64,000 bases of DNA from Procambarus clarkii (Eukaryota; Arthropoda; Malacostraca; Decapoda; Cambaridae): contig NC_091156.1 in NCBI RefSeq assembly GCF_040958095.1, positions 18,966,202-19,030,201 on the forward strand, in the 5' to 3' direction. Below the pieces are notes generated by a model, which had not been told where the DNA came from, searched no databases, and saw only the letters and a program-made list of their open reading frames with translations. The position numbers were made by a program, and so were the translations under genes. Shown here in pieces: positions 1 to 11,200 of the stretch. Position 1 is the first letter of the stretch; every line of letters starts with the position of its first letter.

Positions 1-60
1 GTTGAGCTTCCTCTCTCTTTGGTTTCGCCTCTCAACTGTCAATCAACTCTGTGTGTATCA
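1..60 (+). repeat. Fragment of a dispersed repeat (GTTGAGC...CAATCAACT)
   Basis: The same block of words (TTTGGTT, CGCCTCTCAACTGTCAATCA) recurs at about 61800-61860 and, inverted, at 62365-62425. It is an end piece of a dispersed repeat that elsewhere flanks GT/CA microsatellites. No coding content. Confidence 0.6.
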
Positions 61-281
61 ATTTACCCTCCTTTACATGCTATGTATCGAAGTTTCTTTC
101 TATAACTTCTAGTAATTTCTCTCTCCACGTTTCTTCCCCAACATGGTGATTTCTGGATCCCAGTCAATCTCCATGATACAGCTCCCCATGATTTAAAGTT
201 TAACTCTCCTTCTACGCTACTGTTACTGTTATGTGCAATTCATCTATGCATGCGTTGTTGTTATCATAATACTACTACTAC

Positions 282-284
<3 letters not shown>

Positions 285-352
<68 letters not shown>
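285..352. repeat. (TA)n microsatellite, left of MITE
   Basis: Pure TA dinucleotide run. It resumes at 739-832 on the other side of the inverted-repeat element, so the element sits inside a single TA tract or carries TA tracts at both ends. Confidence 0.95.
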
Positions 353-835
<483 letters not shown>

Positions 836-1073
836 AAAAAAATAGGACGGGAGTCAGTACATTAGACAACCGTCGCTTGGAAAGGCAGAGTCCAAGAGCT
901 AACAACTCAATCCAGAAGGCACATATTTGTTAATATACCTTAGACACAGCCTCCCTCCGACACTCTCACTCTCACCCCCCCCCCACCCCTCTCCCCATCT
1001 CACCTTTCACTAAGACTTCCGTCTTCGTGAGTGAATGGTGAATTGAGATGACGCAGTAAAGAGGCGTAATGGG

Positions 1074-1235
1074 CAGGCAGGTCTTACCTTCATGGGGAGA
1101 GTCCTGGGGGAGGTGTTCACTTCACTAAGGCAGGTCTTACCTTCATGGGGAGAGTCCTGGGGGAGGTGTACACTTCACTAAGGCAGGTCTTACCTTCATG
1201 GGGAGAGTCCTGGGGGAGGTGTACACTTCACTAAG
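1074..1235 (-). repeat. 53-bp tandem repeat (3 copies) covering a first-exon start codon and donor
   Basis: Three copies with a period of exactly 53 bp (CTTCAT at 1088, 1141 and 1194 on the + strand). On the minus strand each copy reads CCTCCCCCAG, GACTCTCCCC, ATGAAG, then GTAAGACC. Every copy therefore carries a start codon, a splice donor and an acceptor-like CCCCCAG. See the gene C exon entry. Confidence 0.9.
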
Positions 1236-1249
1236 GCAGGAGTTGGTCT
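1194..1249 (-). CDS. Gene C first exon: 5' UTR plus ATG AAG before a GTAAGA donor
   Basis: On the minus strand a transcript starting at the initiator (about 1249) would run about 50 nt, reach ATG AAG at 1199-1194 and then a strong donor, GTAAGA, at 1193. A first coding exon of only Met-Lys ending in phase 0 is common for secreted arthropod proteins such as cuticle proteins; here only the exon shape supports that, and no protein family can be named. The ATG/donor segment is repeated at 1146-1141 and 1093-1088, so splicing could use any of three donors. If a downstream donor were used, the upstream ATG would open a short frame ending in TGA at the next copy. Later exons would lie left of the window. 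The gene is inferred from promoter plus donor alone. Confidence 0.45.
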
Positions 1250-1280
1250 GACGGAGGCGCTACTCAGGTCGGCCTTATAT
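1245..1280 (-). promoter_or_regulatory. Gene C core promoter: TATA box and initiator
   Basis: On the minus strand the word ATATAAGG lies at 1280-1273 and an arthropod-type initiator, GTCAGA, at about 1252-1247. The A of the initiator (1249) is 30 nt from the first T of TATA, the canonical spacing. The same arrangement occurs in front of gene A, which strengthens the call. Confidence 0.55.
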
Positions 1281-2300
1281 GCTCTTAAGTCTGGCCTCCA
1301 TCTGTGTACAGACACCGTTGTGTGTACTCGCGGAGTTAGACTTGATGGGGATGAGTTTAGGGCCTGTGATCGTGCCTCTCAATCGTCGATCGACTGGTGT
1401 TCAGGCCGCCAAATCTATTTGTCTTCGCTTTATAGCACATTCCATTTGTTCACTTCTCTAATACTGAAAATATATTGATAGTGTCTTTGTGGCTTATATT
1501 CGTGTTTTCCCCAGTGTTGCCTGGATGTAGCAGCATCCGTGATGCTTCATCTGTCCATTTCTCTGAGAATTTTGTATTTATTACGTCATCCCTGTCTCTT
1601 CTGTCTTCCGGTGAGGTCTGGTCGGATCCCAGGGCCGCGTAGGAAGTGTTAAGGGAACCAGGACGGTCCGCCGGGCCCAGGGACATGTCTTGGTTGAAGA
1701 TTTGTTGGAGCCAAGGCTTGTGGTTGAGGTGTACAGGGGACGATGAGGGTTGGTCTTGGACCTGTGCCAGGCCGTTGGGTGTGTGATGGTAGCCAGTGTG
1801 GGCACGTTGGAGCCTGAAGACACGTCCCTGGCATAGATGGAAGTGGGCCACTTGTCTTTACCTGAGAGTCACTAACACTGGTGGTCTCGACGAGGACAGG
1901 AATCCGGGGACTTGTCGAAGCTCCCCCCAGCACCCATTTGAGGTTTATGATCCTTCCCAGTTTCATCTGGGTCTTGTAATATGTTCCGTGATGGTTTGAG
2001 AGGGACGATCACTATGTCTCCTTTGGGGATGTGGATGAGTCTGTGATTAGACAAAAAGAAAAGGAGACTACAGAAGGTCTTTTGGACCATACGCCGCAAC
2101 TCCTAGTTATATAGACCTCAGACTCACTCAGAGGTATGTTCAACGTCCGCTTGGAACAATCCTTCAGTCGTACGTCTAATATTTGTACCGGTAATTTGTT
2201 TCGTAAATCAGTAACCCTGTTTCCATACAGGTACTTTCCTGGCTCTTTCCTGAAGCCACACTTCTCCTATTTATAGCCACTGTTTCGTGTATATAAACTA
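1281..2300. other. Upstream flank of gene C, no supported gene
   Basis: Unique-looking sequence of mixed composition. Short open frames occur on both strands but none has a recognisable domain, bias or splice context. It may hold regulatory sequence for the minus-strand promoter at 1249-1280; nothing specific can be pointed to. Confidence 0.3.
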
Positions 2301-2319
2301 GACCAGTTTAGCTTGTGTG

Positions 2320-2832
2320 TTCGGAGAGCAGGTCCCTGTAGGAGACGTGGGTCCCTGACGGTCCCTCGAGGCCTTGGAGCAGGTCCCTGTAGGAGACGTG
2401 GGCCACTGACGGTCCCTCGAGGCCCTGGAGCAGGTCCATGTAGGAGACGTGGACCACTGACGGTCCCTTGAGGCCCTGGAGCAGGTCCCTGTAGGAGACG
2501 TGGGCCACTGACGGTCCCTCGAGGCCCTGGAGCAGGTCCATGTAGGAGACGTGGACCACTGACGGTCCCTCGAGGCCCTGGAGCAGGTCCCTGTAGGAGA
2601 CGTGGGCCACTGACGGTCCCTCGAGGCCCTGGAGCAGGTCCATGTAGGAGACGTGGACCACTGACGGTCCCTCGAGGCCCTGGAGCAGGTCCCTGTAGGA
2701 GACGTGGACCACTGACGGTCCCTCGAGGCCCTGGAGCAGGTTCATGTAGAAGACGTGGACCACTGACGGTCCCTCGAGGCCCGGGATTAGGTCTCTGTAC
2801 GAGACGTGGACCACTGACGGTCCCTCGAGGCC
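2320..2832 (-). repeat. 51-bp minisatellite, about 10 copies, open frame on minus strand
   Basis: Unit of 51 bp (17 codons) beginning GAGCAGGTCCCTGTAGGAGA on the + strand. Because the unit is a multiple of three the minus strand stays open for 168 codons, reading repeats built around GLEGPSVVHVSYRDLLQ. No start context, signal peptide or splice structure supports translation, so it is recorded as a minisatellite. On the minus strand each unit also contains CACGTCTCCTACAG, which looks like a splice acceptor. Confidence 0.85.
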
Positions 2833-3307
2833 AGGAGGGGGGGGAGGTCCCTAGTGAAGGCGTGAGGAAGGGACTACGGGTCGACTGGGTCTAGGGACAG
2901 GTCTTTGATTGAGGACTAAAGGGGAGGAACTCATTAACTTGTGCACCAGTCGTTGCTCAGGTGTTTTACAAAGTTACTGTGTTTCATTGCACCATGGAGT
3001 TGTGCTGTATTAAATCGCTCAATCGAAATCTTTATTCATAAATGGGTTCATATTGCTAATGATTTAATTTTCAAAATGTCAAGTTATAATAGTAATAATA
3101 ACCTAACAGATCATTATGATTATAAGTTATAAATATAACAATGCAATTTTCGACATATTGTATTAATGAAGAAGATCATTGAAACAATAACCTGCTACTA
3201 TTTTAACAGCATTCGTAGATACATAATTTGGACACATGCAAATGAATTAGAAGTAATCCAATCCTTCACAGCGGGATACAGCTCAGTAGTAGTAGTAGGA
3301 GAGTCGA

Positions 3308-3629
3308 GGAACTGAACAAATTTTTATAAAATATTTTGTCTATGAAAGCCTTGTCGTTCAAATTTTATGAATTTTATTGATTTTTCGTATCAACATATAT
3401 ATACAACCACCCTAACTGGGAGAAATATATTGTCCTTATTTTATGTCTTAGAATACAACAATACAGCTCATTGTATTGTTGTATTCTAGGACATAAATTA
3501 AGGAAAACATATTTCTCCCAGTTAGGGTGGTTGTATATATATGTTGATACGAAAAATCAATAAAATTCATAAAATTTGAACGACAAGGCTTTCATAGACA
3601 AAATATTTTATAAAAGTTTGTTCAGTTCC
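3308..3629. mobile_element. Long near-perfect hairpin element (MITE-like)
   Basis: The left arm (GGAACTGAACAAA from 3308) is matched in reverse complement by the right arm (ending TTTGTTCAGTTCC at 3629). The arms are about 155 bp each and meet around 3466-3474 at an ATTGTATTGTTGTATTC core. There is no coding capacity. Such nearly identical arms suggest either a recently mobilised MITE or arm-to-arm gene conversion. I see no clear target-site duplication. Confidence 0.75.
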
Positions 3630-3905
3630 TGGTTTTACATCATCAATAGGTCGATGGTCTTGTCTGAGTCAAACTGACATTAAAGGCAGCTCATGTATCA
3701 TCAAACTGATGGCAAGAGGATATAAGTTGCTACTCAACAAGCCATCTCCTTGTGACAGTAATTAATAATCTCAAGTATTCAGCTGGGTGTATCTCTGCTG
3801 ATTAGCTGTTTAACTCTGTCCTGTAGACCTGATACAGAAGTATACGCAACATTTAGTCTAAGGTATTTTAATACAATTAAGTTGACTTTTCTGGAAATAT
3901 ATGAG

Positions 3906-4498
3906 TGGTCCGTGATGAGTGAGTGGCCTGTGGTGAGTGAGTGGCCTGTGGTGAGTGAGTGGCCCGTGATGAGTGAGTGGCCTGTGGTGAGTGAGTGGCC
4001 TGTGGTGAGTGAGTGGCCTGTGGTGAGTGAGTGGCCCGTGATGAGTGAGTGGCCCGTGATGAGTGAGTGGCCCGTGGTGAGTGAGTGGCCCGTGATGAGT
4101 GAGTGGCCTGTGGTGAGTGAGTGGCCCGTGGTGAGTGAGTGGCCCGTGATGAGTGAGTGGCCCGTGATGAGTGAGTGGCCCGTGGTGAGTGAGTGGCCCG
4201 TGATGAGTGAGTGGCCCGTGGTGAGTGAGTGGCCCGTGATGAGTGAGTGGCCCGTGATGAGTGAGTGGCCCGTGATGAGTGAGTGGCCCGTAATGAGTGA
4301 GTGGCCCGTGATGAGTGAGTGACCCGTGATGAGTGAGTGGCCCGTGGTGAGTGAGTGACCCGAGATGAGTGAGTGACCCGAGATGAGTGAGTGACCCGAG
4401 ATGAGTGAGTGGCCCGTGGTGAGTGAGTGGCCCGTGATGAGTGAGTGACCCGAGATGAGTGAGTGGCCCGTGGTGAGTGAGTGGCCCGTGATGAGTGA
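3906..4498. repeat. 18-bp minisatellite (GAGTGGCCCGTGATGAGT)
   Basis: About 33 tandem copies of an 18-bp unit with G/A, T/C variants. The unit length keeps frames open on both strands (six-residue repeats such as EWPVVS or HSLITG). This is a by-product of the period and not evidence of a gene. Confidence 0.95.
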
Positions 4499-4691
4499 CG
4501 GCTGAGAAAAGTGTGAATGATGTGTTTTGGATGGCTGACTCACTTCAGACAAAACGGTATAGGCTTTTGTTAATAAATTATCCGGGTGTCAAAATGAATA
4601 AATTGACTCATAATAACATTCGTTCGGGTCTCAGAAAACTAACAAGTCCCTGTATGTGTTAGTTTTCTGGGTCTCCCTGAAAGTGGCCATC

Positions 4692-6300
4692 TAGCCTCTC
4701 TCAGCTGTACTGTGAGGTACATAGGTATCAGCCAATGTAGACGCACATGTGCAGTCCCATACGACCTGTTTATCATCTCTCCATGGCTGCAGGGTGACTC
4801 CATCTGGGCGTTTGTGACTGTTGTCAGGTCTGTACAACTGAGGTTCCCTTTGTGCTGGACACCCAGCTGTAGCTAAACTTCTCTTGATGATGTCATTGAC
4901 TGCTTCATGTCTGGCAATCTTTCCCTGTGTCTTACGACAGATGAGACCATGGCTGCTGTATTGGTCTGCCGATACATAGCCTCAGATACACCGGTGTTCG
5001 GTGGAGATAGGGGCGGCAAGGCGCAGGGCAACACCAATACTTAGGGCCCGATGGTCCAGGCGGGTGCCCAAGGCGGAATTAGGGACTGCCAGCAGGAAGT
5101 CCCCGTCATGGGGAGCTTGAACAGCTATGAGACGCGTTTTGTCCTTCCCAGAAGCTGCCTCCAGCAATTCTGTGGAAATGTTCTCCACTATGGTGCTATT
5201 CCATTTAACCTGTTTGCAGTCGTTTGGAAAAGTTGGTCGAGGTTGCTGGACACTTTCTGTGGAAACAACTTCATGTTCCCCAAACAACAGTGTCGATTCC
5301 CTACTGTACCCTGCTGAAACTAAGGGGAGTAGACAAGGCAAGCTTGTTCGAACTGCTTCCAGTACCACATCCCTTTTAACCTGGTTGAAAGTATTTTTAA
5401 AGTCTAATTTAATTAATGCCTTATTATCTGGGAGGTGATTAATATAGGCTCGTCCTGCATGAGCTGCTGCTTCACAGCCATGAGGGGACACCGAAACCTA
5501 GTTCATGGGGTCTAAGCATCTTTGCAGCTTCTATGCTCATGTTTCTGACAGCTGCCCTGGTAACGAGGCGCCGAAGACCCACGGCAATGGGTCTGACTCC
5601 ACCATCCTTCTTCTTAAGGGCACAAAGGGATGCTCCGAAGAATAAACTTTTAATTGTATCTGGGATCAACCCAGAGACAGTTGTCGACAAACTTCGTGAT
5701 CTCTGACAGTAGTGTCTCGGCAACTTCGCCGAGAACTGGGTTTGTCATCTCCTTGAGGTGCTGAGGTCTTACTCCAGTGTATCCCCCTGCTGAACCTGGC
5801 GGAAATGACATGATGGCTTAGTATACCTCTTGACACTTAGAGGAATAGAGGTCCCAGATCTGGGACATTTGTGTCCCAAGCAGTGGGTTCCCATGGTACT
5901 CTGGGAGGGTGCTTTTCTCTCAGTGAGTCGGCGGTAGCGGTATTTCTAGGAGCGATTGTGTCTTCACTGGTAAGTAACCTAATTGCCCCTACTGTGTTGC
6001 CCTCTTCATTTTTTTGGTCATTTGTGTTCTTTGTTTAAAATTATCATTGGAACTCTTGGGTCTTCCACGACGGTTTTTGCGTTGAGGAGGGATGGGGATC
6101 AAGTTGTCAGCTCTGGGGAAATTATTTATTGCCCTAGTGACTGATGAGGCTAGCGACTTGCCTCCTCTTGCAGGTACGCCTAAGCAAATATTGCCAAACA
6201 GGAGCAAATTATGCCATGCTTTGATGGTGGCTGCAGCATTAAGATTTTCAGACCGTTCATTTACTCTCCTCTCGTCCGGTTTAACACAGGCCTAGTCCTA
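4692..6300 (-). pseudogene. Decayed reverse-transcriptase element with REL-endonuclease-like C-terminus
   Basis: Read from 6300 down to a TAG at 4692-4694. N-terminal part (about 6300-5990): ERSENLNAAATIKAWHNLL and PARGGKSLASSV. RT core: KKDGGVRPIAVGLRRLVTRA (5620-5570), then LIKLDFKNTFNQVKRDVV, the RT motif around the first catalytic Asp (5420-5360). C-terminal region: AASGKDKTRL, LGTRLDHRAL, then GKIARHEAVNDIIKRSL and KRPDGVTLQPWRDDKQVVWD (4870-4770). The PD...WD spacing resembles the restriction-like endonuclease of R2/R4/NeSL-type elements. That assignment is inference. At least one frameshift (near 5475-5480) and stops split the frame, so it is dead. Two more copies of its C-terminal part lie at 13012-13460 and 36805-37230. 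Confidence 0.75.
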
Positions 6301-6664
6301 ACATTGAGCCTTTAGCGTGCCCAATCGTTCAGGTGCAGCGGTACTAAGTGTGCGACACCTTGACTACCAACTGTTGTAGGTTGTGGATAGCTGGATTGTA
6401 TAGAACTTCATGCAGACATTATTTGTGAGGCGGTATCTGGAGTCTACCCAGAGGTACAGTGGGACGGCACTGGGCCGCCTTGTGGTGTACCTGGCCCCAC
6501 GCTCCCCTCGTGTGTAAAATAGTCCTTGGGCCCTCCTTCCCAGGGTCGTGGTTTGTGTGCGCGACTGGTGGTGTGTTTACATGAGGTGGGTGACAGTGTC
6601 CTAGCCTGGGCGAGTGGTGGAGCCCCGGGCAGCTACCCTGTGCTGCGCCTCCTGGCCCGTTGTT
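6301..6664 (+). other. Probable 5' UTR of the LINE at 6665-11922
   Basis: GC-richer sequence between the end of the minus-strand RT relic and the first ATG of ORF1. The ORF1 frame is open upstream to about 6614 but with no ATG before 6665. The exact 5' end of the LINE could not be fixed because no target-site duplication was found. Confidence 0.4.
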
Positions 6665-8263
6665 ATGGCAACCGGGCTCAGTACCACCCTATCTTCTGTT
6701 GTGCTTGCTAATCCAAGTGATCTCCAAGCAATGGATCCTGAGCCCGCCGCCGAGGAATATGTTGATGCTCGAAGTGGGTTGCAGTCACCCGATGACATGG
6801 AACCCGATGCTGATCTGGATAACGGAAATGAGTGGCATTTGCAACAATCAAGGAATGCGAGAAGAAAGTCTAAACTTGCAGACTCTGCTGATGGCGATGA
6901 GGACATTGGCAATGATGACAGAAACACCGGAACCCGTGTGAAGACGGTGGAGGTGGGCGGTGGTGGGCCCACCCAGCCAGTGGCCCGCCCACCCAAGCCT
7001 CCTATTGCTCCCCGCGCTGACTATGTGCGCCTGGCATTCCCAGCTGGAACATCCACCAACGATAAACTTAAATGGTTCGAACAACTTTCTACTAAGTTCT
7101 CCAAAACACTCCTCGATATAGTCCGACCTAGACCAACATCCCCTTACATCTTTGTGTCACGTAAGCAGGAAAATATCATCACTCAACTGGTTAAAGGTGA
7201 GATTGCTAATATTGTTTTCACCAGAGAAGACATCATCAATCGACCTAAAAAATTTAAGGAATATATTGTTACCAGTTTTCCCAAAGAGTATCCTCTTGAT
7301 AGAGCTTATACCCTTGACGGGGTCTACAAGGCAAGACGGATATATAAGGATGGTCATCCTCTCAACAGGATCATCATTGTTTGGAATGGCAGTGACCCTC
7401 CCCCTGAACATTACACCTTTTTTGGACATTTCATCCCATCAAGTCCTATAAAATCTTGGGTATCCCCCCCTGTTGTTTGTTATAAGTGCCATGGTACTCA
7501 TCATATCTCTAGGTACTGTCAACATGACCCTGTGTGTGGGCTCTGTGCTGAACAGCACCAAACAAGGGAGTGTCCTCACAGGGACCCCCCTACCCTTGAG
7601 GATGGGGAGGAAGCCTCTCCTCTGGTCCGGAAGTGTCCCAGGTGTAAGCGTCAAGGTGTAGATGTTTGGCATCCTGGCTGCCCTCGACGCCCCGCCCTCT
7701 CTACCATGAGCAGGACGCCGGAGGCGTCTGGTCCAGCTGCAGGAGGCACCCAGCTGGAAGCTCCTAATGTCACCTCTAGTAAGCAGTTTCCAACCCTCGA
7801 TGGGCTAAGGCAAACAAGCAAAGATACAGAAGAAATTAACTGGTTAAAAAATAAAATTATGGAATTGGAAGCTAAAATACAAACATTAGTGATGAATCTG
7901 CCCGGTGATAGTGAAGTGAATCATGCTAGCGATAGTGATCAAGTAAATTCTCCCAGCACCAGTAGTGATGCGAGTGGTAATGTTGCAGCTGCTGAGGCTA
8001 CTTCACCTGTCTCTACGGAACGTGAGTGTCAAATCCCCATGGGGAATGGTGTTAGAGTAGTCATTGATCCCTCACTGGCACCCCAACTAGATCGTCAAGA
8101 CACCCTTGATTTGGTTAAAGGTAAAGAGTTTAAAAGAATACCAACTCCTACTCAGGTTAGACGCCTCCTAGACAAAAGTACTCAGGACACACGGAACAAA
8201 ATTACTTATGTTCTCCAATTGTTTTACGAACTTAAATGTTACCTTAATTCCCTTGACACTTAA
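6665..8263 (+). CDS. LINE ORF1: nucleic-acid-binding gag-like protein with zinc knuckles
   Basis: About 532 aa from the ATG at 6665 (the frame runs further upstream only from a GTG). ORF1 proteins of this type coat the retrotransposon RNA and accompany it in an RNP. The N-terminal third is acidic and low in complexity (AEEYVDARS, DGDEDIGNDD). A central conserved block follows (FPAGTSTNDKLKWFEQLSTK, then YIFVSRKQENIITQLV). Next come cysteine-histidine knuckles: CYKCHGTHHISRYC, CGLCAEQHQTREC and a related CPRCKRQGVDVWHPGC. A short coiled-coil-like stretch follows (INWLKNKIMELEAKIQTLV). The stop is 2 nt before the ORF2 ATG (TAA CC ATG), which suggests coupled or reinitiated translation. The frame is unbroken, so the copy is young. 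Function is by family; the clade is not certain. Confidence 0.85.
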   Translation: MATGLSTTLSSVVLANPSDLQAMDPEPAAEEYVDARSGLQSPDDMEPDADLDNGNEWHLQQSRNARRKSKLADSADGDEDIGNDDRNTGTRVKTVEVGGGGPTQPVARPPKPPIAPRADYVRLAFPAGTSTNDKLKWFEQLSTKFSKTLLDIVRPRPTSPYIFVSRKQENIITQLVKGEIANIVFTREDIINRPKKFKEYIVTSFPKEYPLDRAYTLDGVYKARRIYKDGHPLNRIIIVWNGSDPPPEHYTFFGHFIPSSPIKSWVSPPVVCYKCHGTHHISRYCQHDPVCGLCAEQHQTRECPHRDPPTLEDGEEASPLVRKCPRCKRQGVDVWHPGCPRRPALSTMSRTPEASGPAAGGTQLEAPNVTSSKQFPTLDGLRQTSKDTEEINWLKNKIMELEAKIQTLVMNLPGDSEVNHASDSDQVNSPSTSSDASGNVAAAEATSPVSTERECQIPMGNGVRVVIDPSLAPQLDRQDTLDLVKGKEFKRIPTPTQVRRLLDKSTQDTRNKITYVLQLFYELKCYLNSLDT

Positions 8264-8265
8264 CC

Positions 8266-11200
8266 ATGGCTCATCAAACAAAAACAATTAAGTTTCTTTC
8301 TTGGAATATTCGAAGTGTTTATCTTCGGATAAATGACGTAATCTTGTATGCTAAAATGAGAGACGTAGATGTGATCTGTTTACAGGAACCATATACGACC
8401 ACAACTATCAAGAAGGTCCCACCTAGGATACCTGGGTATATAGCATACAACAACAGTATTGGAACTGGTTTACTAACGTATATTAAGAGTGGATTAATCT
8501 GTAAACTAATTAAAAATCATAGGAGTGATAGTATACATTATCAAAAATTCAAATTGCAAACTGCAAATAGCCATTTCCTACTGTATAACATATATGGACG
8601 ATGTAATGTACTTAAAGCAGACCTGCTACCGAAACCTACAGGTAACACAGCTATGTTATGTATGGGTGACTTTAATGCTCGTCACACTGCTCTTGGTGAC
8701 GTTCAGTGTAACAATAATGGAAGGGTCTTCTTGAAATACCTTAATGATCATAATATTACTGTGTATGATACTGATAAACAGACCCATTTATTGGGGGGTA
8801 GACTGGATTATGTGATTGGATACAGCCTAGTAGATAGCAACGTCAACGTTAAGCTCATCCCAGAACTAGTAAGTGATCATTTTGCAATATATTGTGAATA
8901 CAATGTGGCGGATATTAGGTCCAATCCTCATCCTAGAGTTAAAATTAACATTCCAGACAATCTTAAACAGCACTTTAAGGCTTATGTACATAAGTGGTAC
9001 ACTGGGTATACACCTGTATCAGTGGACCACTTTTACAATGATCTTGTCAGTATCATTACCAGTTATTATGATACCTGGGTTAAATCAAGGAAAAAAAAGA
9101 ACACTCGTTCTTCCTCATGGACAGAGGATCCTATTATTATTGCAGAGCGAGCTAAAGTGCTTCAGCTTGCTGACTCTTATAAACGAGACAAAACAGCTGA
9201 CAATTTACTTGCATTCCTTAATGCCAACAGAGATTTTCGCGAGCTTAAGGGTCAAGTTAAGAACACATATTGGGAACAATTCCTACAAGGTATCAATAGA
9301 ACTACAACATTATCAGAAATGTGGAACAAAATTAAAAACATTACCAAACCTTCAGCCCCAGTTCAGCTTCATCATACTCCTGCAGAATATGCTGACATGC
9401 TCCTAGCTCAATGGTCTAGTGTCTCACAAATTTCTTCCTTACCCCCAGATATACAGCAGCATTTAAGACATACCAACATTAACAGAAACTTTAATATTGA
9501 AATAGCACGCTCCTCACCAGATTTAACGGATCAGTTTCCTATAACCCCCTTTGAATTAACATCAGCATTAGGAAAACCTAGGCAAACTGCCCCTGGTGAG
9601 GATGGTATAACTTATAACATCTTGAGCTTACTGAATGATGTCCCTAGCCACCCTCTGCTTGACCTCTATCAAATGAGTCTCTCACAAGGTATCTTGCCAA
9701 AGAAATGGACACAAAGTCTCATAATACCAATTCCTAAACCTAACTCTCAAAAATTCAGACCCATTTCCCTTACATCTTGCATGTGTAAAGTCTTGGAGAG
9801 AATTGTTCTCAATCGTGTCATGTTTCAGGTCAAAGAAAAACTGGCCCCAAACCTATATGGGTTCATGCCCAAGTGTAGCACACAAACATGCTTTGCTGAA
9901 TACTTTGTAAACTCCCAGGATGGGACACAGGCAGCCTTTATTGACCTAAAGTCAGCTTTCGATGTAGCGAATGGCGAAATAATATTAGAGCAACTTGCTG
10001 AATTTGGAATCAAAGGTAATCTTCTGAGTTGGATAAAGAGCTACCTATCCAACAGGCGTGCTAGTGTCCTATTTAAAGGAGTTAAAAGTACAAGAACAGA
10101 TGCATTCGAACTAGGCACACCTCAAGGCGGTGTCCTAAGCCCTATGCTCTTCAATATACTTATGCACAAACTTATCCATGACATACCTGTACAACCTACG
10201 GAAACAGTTATATGTTATGCTGATGACATTTGTATTATGGCACACAGTAAACCAAGGCTACAAATGTTACTTGATGCATTCTCCAAGAAAGTAGTAGAAT
10301 GTGGCCTCATAATCTCTGTTGATAAAACAAGGGTTCTTATTCCCCATTCTCTTCATGCTAACTATACTATTAATGGAGTGCCCGTGGAGACTTGTGAGTC
10401 TTATAAATATCTTGGAGTCGAGGTTAATGATACAAATCTCATCAGCAACCTGCGTAAAAAACTTGTTGAGCGTCTTAAACCTCTCAGAACTCTTGTTGGC
10501 AAAGGATTTGGCATTAACATAAAATATGCTCGTAGTTTTTATATTGCCTTTATACGATCTGTTGTTGATTATTATGCCTTGCATCTTCTTAATTTTTCTC
10601 CTAAACAATTACAAGGCCTAGATGTAGTACAGAATGATGCCATGCGCATCATCCTGGGTTGTCCTAGAACTGTCAGAATTGTTAACATGAGAAAGGAACT
10701 AAACTTACCTTCCATTTACGAAAGAATAGTTCTACTTAGTACTATGTTTTGCGCCAAAACTTTGAAAAATAATGGTCCCCCCAGCTCTATTCAAATTAAA
10801 TTGAGATCCATTCTAAACAATTCTGACTGTTCCCTCAATCCGCCGCAAAAAGCTCCCTACAGTGTGTGGCTCAGTTGTTGTGTCTATAATCTTCAGAAAC
10901 TGAATGTATCTCTTAACCCTGATAAAACTGTTCACTATATTCCCCCTTGGAAAGATGTGGAGGTCTCTCTGCATTATACTCCCATCAGTGTAAAACAAAT
11001 GTATAACACTGACATTTTGAGATGTATAACATTAGAAGCTATTGACAGTCATCTTCAAATTCTCAAACCGACTGAATCCTATGCCTTTACTGATGGCTCT
11101 GTGCAGTTAGGCACTGGTAGAACAGGTTGTGCATGTGCAGTGTATAAAGGGAATGAAATGATCATGACTAGTACACAGAGATTGAACAACTGGGCAAGCA

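Noticed and set aside
3779-4552. 257-codon frame (HSLITG repeats)
   Set aside because: 18-bp minisatellite, open on both strands.
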